DNA from: Candidatus Eiseniibacteriota bacterium
Lineage (GTDB): Bacteria > Orphanbacterota > Orphanbacteria > Orphanbacterales > Orphanbacteraceae
Assembly (NCBI GenBank): GCA_029262235.1
Contig: JAJCZU010000011.1
Coordinates: 1-30,531 of the forward strand
Length of the DNA: 30,531 bases
Reading direction: 5' to 3'
Below the pieces are notes generated by a model. It saw only the letters and a program-made list of their open reading frames with translations. It was not told the DNA's origin and did no database searches. The translations under genes were made by a program, and so were the position numbers. Positions within the stretch are counted from its first letter, which is position 1. Every line of letters starts with the position of its first letter. Of this stretch, positions 14,803-23,344 are shown one piece after another.

Positions 14803-17800
14803 ATGATGGCCGGTTCTTCACGCCTGACGAGAATCATCGCTTTCACATTCCTGTTCACATTTCTTGCGACCAACGCCAAGGCTCAGCAGGCTCCGGGTTC
14901 ACTATCGGCAAAGAAGCCGAATCTGCCGATTGCGGGCTCTCTCTTCCAGCTCCTAGAGATCCGGGAAGCTTCCGGAAAAGTTGAGGCAGCGTCGTTCGCC
15001 TCTGTTCGTGGAATGGAAGTCCTCGATGATCGCGTCGCCGTGACCATCCGTTCAGCCCCCGGCAAAACCACACACACAATTCGGGATCAACAGTTGCTCT
15101 CTCTCGGCGCATCCCTGGGTTCTCGCTCTGAGCACTCCGTAGATATGATGATACCTATCGGTTCACTTCGTGCTCTAAGTACAGTTCCTGGCGTATTCTT
15201 CACAGAGCCTAGGCAGGAGCCTGTTCTCGCAGCTTCTCGTGAGGGAGTTGTTGTGAGCGAGGGCGTGGGGTTGATAGGCGCGAGCAACTACCACTCCGAA
15301 TTCTATTTCGGCAGCGACATCTATGGCCACCGGGTTAAGGTTGCGGTTGTAGACGGGGGATTTCTGGGGTTGTCCGCAGCTATCTCGGCAGGAGAGTTAC
15401 CACCTGATTCGAAGACCTACGTAGTAGGCGGTGGGAGTATCGAATCTGGCACTGATCATGGAATAGCTGTCGCGGAGGCTCTGATCGATGTCGCCCCACT
15501 CGTAGACCTTTATCTTATTAAAGTCACGTCCGACACGGATCTCTCGGCAGCGGTTGACCTCTGCATTTCCCTTGATATTGAAGTAATGAACGTGTCACTC
15601 GGGTACACGGGTCACCCGGGCGATGGAACCGGCAGTTTAGCATCCTACGTAACCAATGCGTATGAGAATGGGATTCTCTGGATTAACTCTGCCGGCAACA
15701 GCGCGAAGAAACATTACTACGGAAAATTCTCGGATAACGACGCGGACGGTTACCACAACTACCTGCAATCAGATGAGCTTCTCCCCATCTGGATCGAGGC
15801 CGGTGTTCCGCTTACCGTTGCTCTCACGTGGCGCGCTTGGCCGGCCACATACGATGACTATGATCTACACCTCCTAGACTTTTCCCAGAACCTGGTTGCT
15901 CAGTCTACAACGGCTCAGTCTACCTACTTCCTGGAACCTAAGGAAATGCTGATATACACGCCAACATACACAGGCGTCCACTGGGTCGTGATCGAAGAAT
16001 GGTCATCTTCGGTGGATCATCTATTCGATATCTTCATCACCTCAGGAGAGGTTCAGCAATACGGGGGTGCCAATCGGAGTATCCTCTCGCCCGCCGATGC
16101 AATTCATGCGGTCGCTGTTGGTGCCATCGATAGAGAAGACTGGACTACTGGCCCCCCCGAAGACTTTAGCTCCAAAGGTCCGACAACTGATGGCCGAATC
16201 AAGCCGGACATCTCAGGACCTGATAACTGCAATAGTCTAACTTACGGACACTGGCCCGGAACCTCAGCTTCGTCGCCCCACGTAGCGGGCGCAGCGGCAT
16301 TGCTGAAGTCGGTCTATCCCCAGTGCACTGTCGATGAATTGCGAACCAAGCTGCTTAGCTCGACCATTGATATGGGTGTTCAGGGCATGGACCACGAATA
16401 CGGTTACGGGCGCCTTGTTCTGCCCGAGATCTCTACAGGTCAGCTGACTGCTTTCAGCGCAGTCGCTGGAGACGAATCGGTAAGCCTTTCGTGGACAAAC
16501 CCAACTGACATCGATTTTCAGTCGACGCTCATTCGCTACAGCTATGTGGGCTATCCGGAGAACCCGATCGACGGAGTTCCCATCGAGAACGGCAATAACG
16601 GCTTCTTCTTCGGTAATCCCGGGGAGGTTGATGGTGGCACGCACACTGGCTTAGCAAGCAGCGCTCCGATTTACTATTCGGCATTCGCAACGAATGGTCT
16701 CACTTTTTCTCCCCCAAAGACGACGTCTGCCACGCCTTTCGATGCAACTGCGCCTGCCAACGTAACGGCGTTAAGTGTATTGGGGAGCGACGGCTCGATC
16801 AATATCACGTGGACGAATCCGTCGACTCCTGACATCGCCGGTACACTCGTTCGTTACTCGACCTCTGCTGCGCCGAGCGGCCCTACGGCGGGAACAGCCG
16901 TCCCCAACGGCAACAACGGCTTCTTTGTGGGAGGGCCTGGCACCGCAGGCAGCTTCACGCACAACGGGCTAACGAACGGCACGAAATACTACTATTCGGC
17001 CTTCGCGTATGACGAAGTCCCCAACTACTCATCAGGTGCGAGCGCTTCGGGTACGCCCGCGGACGGTGCTGCTCCTGCCAGCGTTAGCGGGTTCAACGCA
17101 TTCCGTAGCGACGGCTCGCTCAACCTCACGTGGACGAATCCCTCTACCTCAGATTTCGCCGGAACACTTGTTCGGTACTCGACCTCTACCGCGCCGAGTA
17201 GCCCGACCGCGGGAAAGGTTGTACCCAATGGCAACAATGGCCTCTTCGCGGGAGGTCCTGGCACTGCGGGCAACTTCACGCACAGCGGGCTCACGAACGG
17301 AACGACATACTATTATTCGGCTTTCGCATACGACGAAGTGCCCAACTACGCCTCGCATACGAGCGCTTCGGGTACGCCAGCAGACCTAGCTGCCCCGGCT
17401 GGCCCATCCGGGCTGACCGCATCCGCGGGGAACGGCGAAGCCACGCTTTCGTGGACGAATCCGGCGGACGCTGATTTCTCGGGAACTCTGATCCGATACT
17501 CGACGAGCGCGTTCCCGTCGGGACCGACGGATGGAACGGCAGTGCCGAACGGTTCGAACGGGGTCATCTCGGATTCTCCGGGCAGCAAGGGGAACTTCAA
17601 CCACACGGGGCTCACGAACGGCACGACGTATTACTATGCGGCGTTCGCGTTCGACGAGGTCCCGAACTACAGCGCGGCCGTAACAACGACGGTTAACCCG
17701 GGGGACACGCAGGCGCCTGCTGCGGTGACATCGTTCACGAGTTCGGCGGGTGATGAGCAGGTGTCCCTCAACTGGCAGAACCCGGCAACCGGCGACTTCA

Positions 17801-19641
17801 CGAAGACGGTCGTTCGCTATTCGACTTCGGCTTTCCCGGCGAACGCGCAGGATGGAACCGGAGTCGACAACGGATCAGGTGGCGTCTTCTCGGCATCACC
17901 GGGTTCGAAAGGTTCGTTCGAGCACACCGCGCTCACGAACGGGCAGACTTACTTCTATGCCGCGTTCGCGAGCGACGCCGCGAACAACTACGCCGCGGCC
18001 ACGACAACATCCGCGATGCCGGCGGACGTGAGTTCACCGGCCGCAGTCAGCGGATTCTCCGTTGCTGCGAGCGACGGGCAGGCTGCGATCTCATGGACGA
18101 ACCCGAACGACGGCGACTTCGAGTCGACGCTTCTGCGCTACTCGACGACATCGGCGCCATCAGGTCCGACCGACGGAGCAGCAGCACCGAACGGCAGCTC
18201 CGGGGAGTTCGCGGGAAGCCCCGGGTCACCCGGATCGTTCACGCACACGGGACTCACGAACGGCACGACCTACTTCTACGCCGCGTTCGCCCACGATGAA
18301 GTACCGAACTACGCGGCAGCGGTCACGGGAAGTGGAACACCGCAGGACGTCTCGGCGCCGTCGGCTGTCGCAAGCCTGACCGCCGAGGGGGGAGAGGGCG
18401 AGATCACGATCTCGTGGACGCAGCCGAATGCCGGCGATCTTGCGGGCACGGTTCTGCGTTACTCAACATCAGGAGCCGTGAGCGCGATCACCGATGGCAC
18501 CGCTGTACCGAACGGCGCGTCGGGCCTGTTCACCGAGGGGTCGGGGCAGGCTGTCAGCTTCACGCACACCGGCCTTGCGAACGGCGTCACTCACTTTTAT
18601 GGCGCGTTCGCGTATGACGAGGTGCCGAACTATTCGTCCGTTGCGCAGGCGTCGGCTGCGCCGGAGGACAACACCGCGCCATCGCTCGTGACGGCGATCT
18701 TCCAGAACCCGTACGCGACGGACTACCTCGATGTATATCTCGTCGCTTCGGAGGCGCTCGACGGCGGCACGATTGATGTCACTGTCGCAGACGATCCCGT
18801 CGCCATGAGCCTGAACGACGCGGACGAACATATCTGGAAGGGGGACTACACCCTGAACGGTTCGGGAGTGATGACTGTCGCCGCAACGGCAAGCGATCTT
18901 GCGGGGAACTCCTCGTCGGTCGCGGCCGCGATGAGCGCAGCCTACGTGCTTGCCGGATCGGGCGCACAGGTCGAGAGCCCGGACGGCCGGCTCATGCTCG
19001 ACATCGAAGCGGGCACGCTACGTAACGACGGCTACGTGCTGACCATCCCGCACGAAAGCGGAAGCGTGGGAGGGACGCCGGAGTTCGCCAAGAACGTACT
19101 CCAGTTTCCCGATGCCGACCTCACCTACACGCTGAGTCCCGCCGATGCGCTGCAGGGACAGCCCGCAACGCTGACGTATCGATACGCCGGGGAGAAGCTC
19201 GACGTCTCACCGGACCGTCTCTATCTGACCCGCGTTCCGGCAGGAAGCCCGCTCGCTTCGTATGTCGATCCGAGCACGGGCACCGTGTCGGCCACGATCC
19301 GCGAACTCGGCACGTACAAGCTCGCGATCGGTGCGCCGGGCACGAGCCCCGTGATCGGTCCCGGGTTCGCGCGGCTCTACCCGAGTCAGCCGAATCCGTT
19401 CAATCCCGTGACGACGATTCGCCTCGAGCTCGGCTCACCGCAGTACGCGCAGCTCGAGATCTTCTCCGTCGCCGGCGTGAGGGTTCGCACGCTCCTTGCG
19501 AAGCGCTTATTCGCGGGAGTGCACGACATCGTGTGGGACGCGACCGACGATTCCGGGGGAGATGTCGCGAGCGGAGTCTATCTCTATCGACTGACGACGG
19601 ACCGTTCCGAAGCCACGCGTCGCATGGTGTTGGTCCGATGA
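14803..19641 (+). CDS. Secreted subtilisin-like (S8) serine protease with seven tandem repeats and FlgD-like C-terminal domain
   Basis: This is an exported protease of 1612 residues. A signal peptide (FTFLFTFLATNAKAQ) is followed by a propeptide-like region and an S8 domain. The likely catalytic triad is D184 (VAVVDGGF), H219 (DHGIAVAE) and S488 (GTSASSPHVAGAAALL), with oxyanion N299 (SAGNS). Insertions separate N299 from S488. From about residue 543 come seven fibronectin-III-like repeats of 107 residues (650, 757, 864, 971, 1078 and 1185 start units 2-7), sharing LSWTNP, RYSTS and GLTNGTTYYYAAFA. After one Ig-like domain and a ZU5-like stretch, residues about 1526-1612 form a FlgD/type-IX-like tail (YPSQPNPFNPVTTI, SGVYLYRL, RRMVLVR). 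AGGAGGG precedes ATG 14803. GC content rises along the gene, being lower before about 17390. Extracellular proteolysis is likely; substrate unknown. Confidence 0.9.
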   Translation: MMAGSSRLTRIIAFTFLFTFLATNAKAQQAPGSLSAKKPNLPIAGSLFQLLEIREASGKVEAASFASVRGMEVLDDRVAVTIRSAPGKTTHTIRDQQLLSLGASLGSRSEHSVDMMIPIGSLRALSTVPGVFFTEPRQEPVLAASREGVVVSEGVGLIGASNYHSEFYFGSDIYGHRVKVAVVDGGFLGLSAAISAGELPPDSKTYVVGGGSIESGTDHGIAVAEALIDVAPLVDLYLIKVTSDTDLSAAVDLCISLDIEVMNVSLGYTGHPGDGTGSLASYVTNAYENGILWINSAGNSAKKHYYGKFSDNDADGYHNYLQSDELLPIWIEAGVPLTVALTWRAWPATYDDYDLHLLDFSQNLVAQSTTAQSTYFLEPKEMLIYTPTYTGVHWVVIEEWSSSVDHLFDIFITSGEVQQYGGANRSILSPADAIHAVAVGAIDREDWTTGPPEDFSSKGPTTDGRIKPDISGPDNCNSLTYGHWPGTSASSPHVAGAAALLKSVYPQCTVDELRTKLLSSTIDMGVQGMDHEYGYGRLVLPEISTGQLTAFSAVAGDESVSLSWTNPTDIDFQSTLIRYSYVGYPENPIDGVPIENGNNGFFFGNPGEVDGGTHTGLASSAPIYYSAFATNGLTFSPPKTTSATPFDATAPANVTALSVLGSDGSINITWTNPSTPDIAGTLVRYSTSAAPSGPTAGTAVPNGNNGFFVGGPGTAGSFTHNGLTNGTKYYYSAFAYDEVPNYSSGASASGTPADGAAPASVSGFNAFRSDGSLNLTWTNPSTSDFAGTLVRYSTSTAPSSPTAGKVVPNGNNGLFAGGPGTAGNFTHSGLTNGTTYYYSAFAYDEVPNYASHTSASGTPADLAAPAGPSGLTASAGNGEATLSWTNPADADFSGTLIRYSTSAFPSGPTDGTAVPNGSNGVISDSPGSKGNFNHTGLTNGTTYYYAAFAFDEVPNYSAAVTTTVNPGDTQAPAAVTSFTSSAGDEQVSLNWQNPATGDFTKTVVRYSTSAFPANAQDGTGVDNGSGGVFSASPGSKGSFEHTALTNGQTYFYAAFASDAANNYAAATTTSAMPADVSSPAAVSGFSVAASDGQAAISWTNPNDGDFESTLLRYSTTSAPSGPTDGAAAPNGSSGEFAGSPGSPGSFTHTGLTNGTTYFYAAFAHDEVPNYAAAVTGSGTPQDVSAPSAVASLTAEGGEGEITISWTQPNAGDLAGTVLRYSTSGAVSAITDGTAVPNGASGLFTEGSGQAVSFTHTGLANGVTHFYGAFAYDEVPNYSSVAQASAAPEDNTAPSLVTAIFQNPYATDYLDVYLVASEALDGGTIDVTVADDPVAMSLNDADEHIWKGDYTLNGSGVMTVAATASDLAGNSSSVAAAMSAAYVLAGSGAQVESPDGRLMLDIEAGTLRNDGYVLTIPHESGSVGGTPEFAKNVLQFPDADLTYTLSPADALQGQPATLTYRYAGEKLDVSPDRLYLTRVPAGSPLASYVDPSTGTVSATIRELGTYKLAIGAPGTSPVIGPGFARLYPSQPNPFNPVTTIRLELGSPQYAQLEIFSVAGVRVRTLLAKRLFAGVHDIVWDATDDSGGDVASGVYLYRLTTDRSEATRRMVLVR
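16429..18675 (+). repeat. Seven 321-bp coding tandem repeats in the subtilase
   Basis: The repeats encode 107-residue fibronectin-III-like units, in register without frameshift. Units 2-3 (16750-17391) resemble each other more and are less GC-rich. Units 4-7 (17392-18675) use GC-rich codons like the core genes. Unit 1 is the most diverged. Confidence 0.85.
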
Positions 19642-19658
19642 CCGGGGGGAGCAGGAAC

Positions 19659-20303
19659 ATGACTGGGAACTTTCGAATCTGGCTCGCGTGTGTGACCGCA
19701 ATTTCGTTCCTTACCTTCTCGCAGTTCGGATGCGGCGGGGGAGGGGGCGATGGTGGCGGAGGCGGAGGTGGCACGGGCCCCGACGAGACGCCCGCCGAGC
19801 GCGCTGCCGCGCATACCGATGACGGCTGGGACGCGTTCGAAGGCGGCAACTTCGCCGACGCCAAGAGTGACTTCGAGGCGGCGCTTGCCGACGTCGCGAA
19901 CTATGGCGAAGCCCTGCACGGACTCGGCTGGGTGGCCCTGAGCGAAGGCGACCTCAACGAGGCCGCATCCAAGTTCTCATCAGCGCAGGGCCAGGGCGTC
20001 ACGAGCCTCGACGTGAAGGCCGGGCTCGCTGTCGCGCTCCGTGACAAGGTGCCCGCAGACTATCAGGGCGCGGTCAATGCCGCCAACGCAGTGCTCACCG
20101 GCAACGCCAGCTACGCCTTCGAGTACGACGCCGATCTCGACGCCGATGCGCTCCGTCTCATCCTGGCGCAGTCGTACTTCGCGCTGCAGGATTATGACGA
20201 GGCGTACGATGAGGTACTGGCACTCGGCGGAGTAAACTTGGATCAGGGATCGAGTACTTTTGTGGAGGATCTGCTAGCGGAGATCCAGCGGCTGGGCGGA
20301 TGA
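19659..20303 (+). CDS. Exported TPR-like protein (possible lipoprotein)
   Basis: This is a 214-residue protein. The signal region is FRIWLACVTAISFLTFSQFGC, and the Cys is followed by a glycine-rich linker (GGGGG-D-GGGGGG). FGC is a poor lipobox but the C-G linker pattern is typical of surface lipoproteins. The mature part has tetratricopeptide-like helices: GWDAFEGGNFADAKSDFEAAL, then YGEALHGLGWVALSEGDLNEA, and further pairs to QSYFALQDYDEAYDEV. Such proteins act as scaffolds for protein-protein contact. I prefer ATG 19659, which has GGGGGGAGCAGG upstream; ATG 19638, overlapping the protease stop, is in the same frame. It is probably co-transcribed with the protease and may assist its export or anchoring. 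Confidence 0.82.
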   Translation: MTGNFRIWLACVTAISFLTFSQFGCGGGGGDGGGGGGGTGPDETPAERAAAHTDDGWDAFEGGNFADAKSDFEAALADVANYGEALHGLGWVALSEGDLNEAASKFSSAQGQGVTSLDVKAGLAVALRDKVPADYQGAVNAANAVLTGNASYAFEYDADLDADALRLILAQSYFALQDYDEAYDEVLALGGVNLDQGSSTFVEDLLAEIQRLGG

Positions 20304-20355
20304 ACGGAACAGATGTCAGATACCAGGTCCATGGGAACCAGGAGGTCGATACGTT

Positions 20356-20838
20356 ATGCGCTACCCTGTTCTGGCCTTGTTGGTTCTTGCATGCGTCTTC
20401 CTCGGATGCTCGAAAGAAGATCCTGATGCACGAGCCAGCAGGCTTACCGCAGAGCTCATTAAGGAGGCTTCGGAGTTTGACGCTCTCGGAGCTCTGGAGA
20501 AAAAGCATCCTGACAAGAAGAAGGAGTTGCGAAACGGCGAACAATACTTGAGGTCAGAGCTCATCAGCGAAGACGACTACGAGATGTTAATCATAGCTAT
20601 TGGCGCTCTAAACATTCTCTCGGACCCTCGTCTGGCAAAGAAGTACCTTGGAGATGGCCAATCTAAGGAGCAGACCGAATCATCGAGGATTGAGTTTGAG
20701 AAAAACCTGGACATGCTCGCAGTGAAACTGATGGAGGCAGATGAGCTTTCTAAGATGCGTGAATCTGTTGCCAACCTGGAAGAACGTGCTCAGAAGATGC
20801 TGTTACAGAAACAGAAATCGAAGTATGGATTGGATTGA
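20356..20838 (+). CDS. Small lipoprotein of unknown function
   Basis: The protein has 160 residues. The N-terminus MRYPVLALLVLACVFLGCSKED is a textbook lipoprotein signal peptide with lipobox FLGC. The mature part is highly charged and helical, with heptad-like Leu/Ile spacing in the second half (ELSKMRESVANLEERAQKMLLQKQ), so a coiled coil is possible. AGGAGG at 20340-20345 supports ATG 20356. Codon use is more AT-rich than the protease tail upstream. It lies in the segment bracketed by the tRNA-Arg half repeats. I recognise no family. Confidence 0.72.
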   Translation: MRYPVLALLVLACVFLGCSKEDPDARASRLTAELIKEASEFDALGALEKKHPDKKKELRNGEQYLRSELISEDDYEMLIIAIGALNILSDPRLAKKYLGDGQSKEQTESSRIEFEKNLDMLAVKLMEADELSKMRESVANLEERAQKMLLQKQKSKYGLD

Positions 20839-20886
20839 GAATAGGGGAGACCAACTTGACAACGTGGCCGCCAGATAGGAATTGAA

Positions 20887-21528
20887 ATGAACCCGTTTCA
20901 TCATCTTGACTTCAGCGAAGTGCGCGAACATTACGATAGAAGGGAAGAGATCTCCCAATCGATGCGCAACCTTTTCGAAAGCCGACGCATTGAGCAATTC
21001 GTCCACTGTGCTCTTGGTCTGACCGATGACGGGACCGGGAACTACTCCGCTCATGAACACGGTCTCGGCCCGAAGATTCTGGAGGATCGTGCCCCTGAAG
21101 AGATCTTCGCACTGGCGGAGGAACTGGATGTTTGTCAGAACCCTGAGGCCATACCTGCGATCATTTACAAACATCGTATTCCGTATCTCGGCATCAGCGT
21201 AGGGTCTGAGATGGCGACCATGTTGAACCCGAAGCGTTTCTGGGTGGGAAACATCAGAACCATTTGGGCGCATCTGTGGGTCCGGAACCAGTTCAATCCG
21301 AAGCACGCGAATGAGCAGCTTGAAGCGTATCGTCTCGGCGATGCGAATGCAGAGATCAAGTACTCGCTATGGAAGACTCTCTATGTAGATCTCGGCCCGT
21401 CCCTTGGCGAACTGGCTGAACGCGCGGCGGCAGCATCGCGATCGCAGGATGTGGAGCCGGGCACGATCCCGAATCTCTGGGCCGATGCCGTTGCATCATT
21501 CGGCTTTCACTTTCGGGAAGAGGAGTAG
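20887..21528 (+). CDS. Uncharacterised soluble protein
   Basis: This is a 213-residue protein with no signal peptide and no membrane segment. I do not recognise a named family. The middle is well ordered and carries IPYLGISVGSEMATMLNP followed by RFWVGNIRTIWAHLWVRNQF, and the end has IPNLWADAVASFGFHF. These aromatic-rich phrases resemble conserved hypothetical proteins I have seen elsewhere. ATG 20887 follows a weak AGGAATTGAA. It lies 48 bases after the small lipoprotein and may be in the same transcript. It is the last gene inside the tRNA-Arg-bracketed segment. Confidence 0.68.
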   Translation: MNPFHHLDFSEVREHYDRREEISQSMRNLFESRRIEQFVHCALGLTDDGTGNYSAHEHGLGPKILEDRAPEEIFALAEELDVCQNPEAIPAIIYKHRIPYLGISVGSEMATMLNPKRFWVGNIRTIWAHLWVRNQFNPKHANEQLEAYRLGDANAEIKYSLWKTLYVDLGPSLGELAERAAAASRSQDVEPGTIPNLWADAVASFGFHFREEE

Positions 21529-21578
21529 TCGGCGTTGGCGTGCCCCGCTCACATTGCACCCCCTCATGTCCATGACTC

Positions 21579-21607
21579 TTGCACTGAACACACCCCCCTG
21601 TGGTAAC
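21579..21607 (+). promoter_or_regulatory. Possible promoter of tRNA-Arg(CCT)
   Basis: TTGCAC (21579-21584) and GGTAAC (21602-21607) are spaced by 17 bases, about 30 bases before the tRNA. The -10 box is poor. If the 7.1-kb segment is an integrated element, this promoter would be supplied by the element. Confidence 0.35.
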
Positions 21608-21636
21608 CTGCTGACACGAATTCGCATACACGATTC

Positions 21637-21676
21637 AGCCCCCGTAGCTCAGGTGGATAGAGCACCGGTTTCCTAA
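21637..21676 (+). repeat. 40-bp direct repeat = 5' half of tRNA-Arg(CCT), right copy
   Basis: Identical to 14451-14490, but here the sequence continues into a complete tRNA. The sequences upstream of the two copies are unrelated beyond one or two bases, so the repeat is bounded by the tRNA itself. Confidence 0.85.
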
Positions 21677-21711
21677 ACCGGGTGTCCCAAGTTCGAGTCT
21701 TGGCGGGGGTA
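21638..21711 (+). tRNA. tRNA-Arg (anticodon CCT)
   Basis: This is a complete cloverleaf with acceptor GCCCCCG/CGGGGGT (closing G-U), D arm GCTC/GAGC, anticodon stem CCGGT/ACCGG and loop TTCCTAA giving CCT. The T arm is CCAAG-TTCGAGT-CTTGG. CCA is not encoded, unlike the glycine and proline tRNAs here. It reads arginine AGG. Confidence 0.92.
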
Positions 21712-21877
21712 TTTCTTTCCTCTACGTATCCTGAGACCGATTTCTCCGTTCTTCGCCAGCCCTCCCATCGCGCCCCCCCTGGATCCGAATCGCGCGCGTC
21801 GGGGTAGCCAATAGAGCCGTAAATCCATACAATGCAGGGGTACACATTCGGGCATCACTGCCGGGAGAGAATGACGC

Positions 21878-22243
21878 GTGGACGTTCGCAGAGATGAACA
21901 GGGCGGGGTTACGATCCTGCGGCCGGCGGGGAAGCTTCTCGGCGGCAGGCAGTCGGAATCGCTGTCGCGGGAGATCAACCACGCGATCAGCGGCGGCAGC
22001 CGAAGCGTGCTGGTCGACATGGCGGGTGTCCCGTGGATGAACAGCTCGGGGCTCGGCACGCTCCTGGCGGGGTTCATGGCGATCAAGGCGGCGGGCGGCA
22101 CGCTCAAGTTCATGCACACACAGCCGCGGGTCGAGAGCGTTCTGCTCACGACGAAACTCGTCACGCTTCTCGAGGTTTTCACGGATGAAGATCAAGCGAT
22201 TGCCGGCTTTGAGGAGACGATGGGGCAGTCGCCGCGTTCCTAG
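21878..22243 (+). CDS. STAS-domain anti-anti-sigma factor-like protein
   Basis: This is a single STAS-domain protein of 121 residues, similar to SpoIIAA/RsbV antagonists of anti-sigma kinases. The phosphorylation site region reads VPWMNSSGLGTLL, with Ser57 in the position of the regulatory serine; the usual Asp before SSG is Asn here. GTG 21878 has GGGAGAG seven bases upstream. The next gene starts inside it, so the STAS gene, a small membrane protein and a diguanylate cyclase form one overlapping cluster. No anti-sigma kinase is adjacent, so the partner is elsewhere, or the protein has a non-sigma role such as the lipid-asymmetry or polarity functions known for some STAS proteins. Confidence 0.9.
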   Translation: MDVRRDEQGGVTILRPAGKLLGGRQSESLSREINHAISGGSRSVLVDMAGVPWMNSSGLGTLLAGFMAIKAAGGTLKFMHTQPRVESVLLTTKLVTLLEVFTDEDQAIAGFEETMGQSPRS

Positions 22244-22463
22244 ATCGCGCACGGTCCTCCGCATCCGCAGCATTCTCTACGTCGTACTGGCGGTCCTGTT
22301 CGGGCAGGCGCTCCTCGTCTATATCCGGGGGATCATGCCCCGGGCGGAACCCTCGATCACAGTCTGGCTCATGCCGGCCCTGATCGCCTTCGCGGCGCTC
22401 TGGGCGCTCTACGCAGCCTGGCGTTCGCTCCAGAAGGCCCGCAGCATCGAGGACGACTCGTGA
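22185..22463 (+). CDS. Small two-helix membrane protein
   Basis: This is a 92-residue protein with a basic N-terminus and two hydrophobic segments, SILYVVLAVLFGQALLVYI and TVWLMPALIAFAALWALYAAW, ending in a charged tail. I recognise no family. It starts 59 bases inside the STAS gene with CGAGG about nine bases upstream, and its stop overlaps the diguanylate cyclase start by four bases. The gene is supported mainly by the membrane pattern and by filling the gap between two sound genes. The exact start is uncertain. Confidence 0.6.
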   Translation: MKIKRLPALRRRWGSRRVPRSRTVLRIRSILYVVLAVLFGQALLVYIRGIMPRAEPSITVWLMPALIAFAALWALYAAWRSLQKARSIEDDS

Positions 22464-23326
22464 GTCCGGACACGGCCTGGATCGAGCTCATGGCGCTCGG
22501 CGGCGACGTGGCGCATCGTGACTTCATCGAATCCTTCCTTATCTATTGGGAGAGCCTGCCCGGCGTGCGCGGGGCCTCTGTGTTCCTGGTCGAAGGGACG
22601 GAGGGGGCGCATTACGTGCGGGAGAGCGGTAAGATCGTGCGCCGCACGGCGAAATCGCCCCCGGATGGCGCCCCGGGGGTGCAGGCCTTTCGCCTGGGCT
22701 CGGAGGGCGAGATTCGTGGTACCGTGTATCTGACCCGGGCAGTGGAAGAGGCCCCCCGGGACCCCGCAGCGTGGGAAGGGGCCGGCTCGATCGAAGGTTT
22801 CCGGGTCGCGCTCGAGAATCGGGCCCGTTTCCTGACCGTGCAGAGCGAAGGGCGGACAGATCCCCTGACGGGACTCGCGAATTTCAGGGCGGCGGAAGAA
22901 ACGATCACGCGCGAAGTGGCTCGCGCGCGCCGGTTCGATCGGACATTTTCGCTGCTTTTGATCGATCTCGATCAATTCAAACGAATCAATGATCTCTGGG
23001 GACATCTCGAAGGAGACCGGGTCTTGAAGAAAGTGGCAAAGCTTTTTGACCGTGAGGTCCGATCCATAGATAGAGCGGCGAAATACGGGGGGGACGAATT
23101 CGTTCTGATCCTTCCCGGCACGAGCCGCGACGGCGCACGCGTACTCGGCGAACGTCTGCTCAAGGCGATCGCCACGCACCGGCTCCCGGACGAAACGACG
23201 CTTACGGCGTCGATCGGCATCGCCACTTTTCCCGGCGACGGGAACGACCGGGAATCGCTATTCGAATCGGCCGACCGGGCTCTCTACCGCGTGAAGCGGC
23301 AGGGCGGATCCGCGGTCGCAGCCTAA
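22460..23326 (+). CDS. Diguanylate cyclase (GGDEF domain)
   Basis: This 288-residue protein makes cyclic di-GMP from two GTP. The N-terminal 130 residues form a poorly conserved, possibly GAF-like sensor region with no membrane segment. The GGDEF domain runs from about residue 135 (DPLTGLANFRAAEE) through LLLIDLDQFKRINDLWGH. The active site is YGGDEF, and the product-binding inhibitory site RSID lies five residues upstream, so feedback inhibition by c-di-GMP is expected. TASIGIATFP and a DRALYRVKRQG end are typical. The GTG start overlaps the preceding stop. Downstream nucleotide-sugar genes fit c-di-GMP control of exopolysaccharide, though that link is inferred. Confidence 0.94.
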   Translation: MSPDTAWIELMALGGDVAHRDFIESFLIYWESLPGVRGASVFLVEGTEGAHYVRESGKIVRRTAKSPPDGAPGVQAFRLGSEGEIRGTVYLTRAVEEAPRDPAAWEGAGSIEGFRVALENRARFLTVQSEGRTDPLTGLANFRAAEETITREVARARRFDRTFSLLLIDLDQFKRINDLWGHLEGDRVLKKVAKLFDREVRSIDRAAKYGGDEFVLILPGTSRDGARVLGERLLKAIATHRLPDETTLTASIGIATFPGDGNDRESLFESADRALYRVKRQGGSAVAA

Positions 23327-23344
23327 AGGGAAACGAAAACGAAC

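Noticed and set aside
16429-18675. CRISPR or non-coding tandem array
   Set aside because: The 321-bp periodicity is a coding repeat in frame with the subtilase. No short direct repeats with unique spacers occur anywhere in the window.
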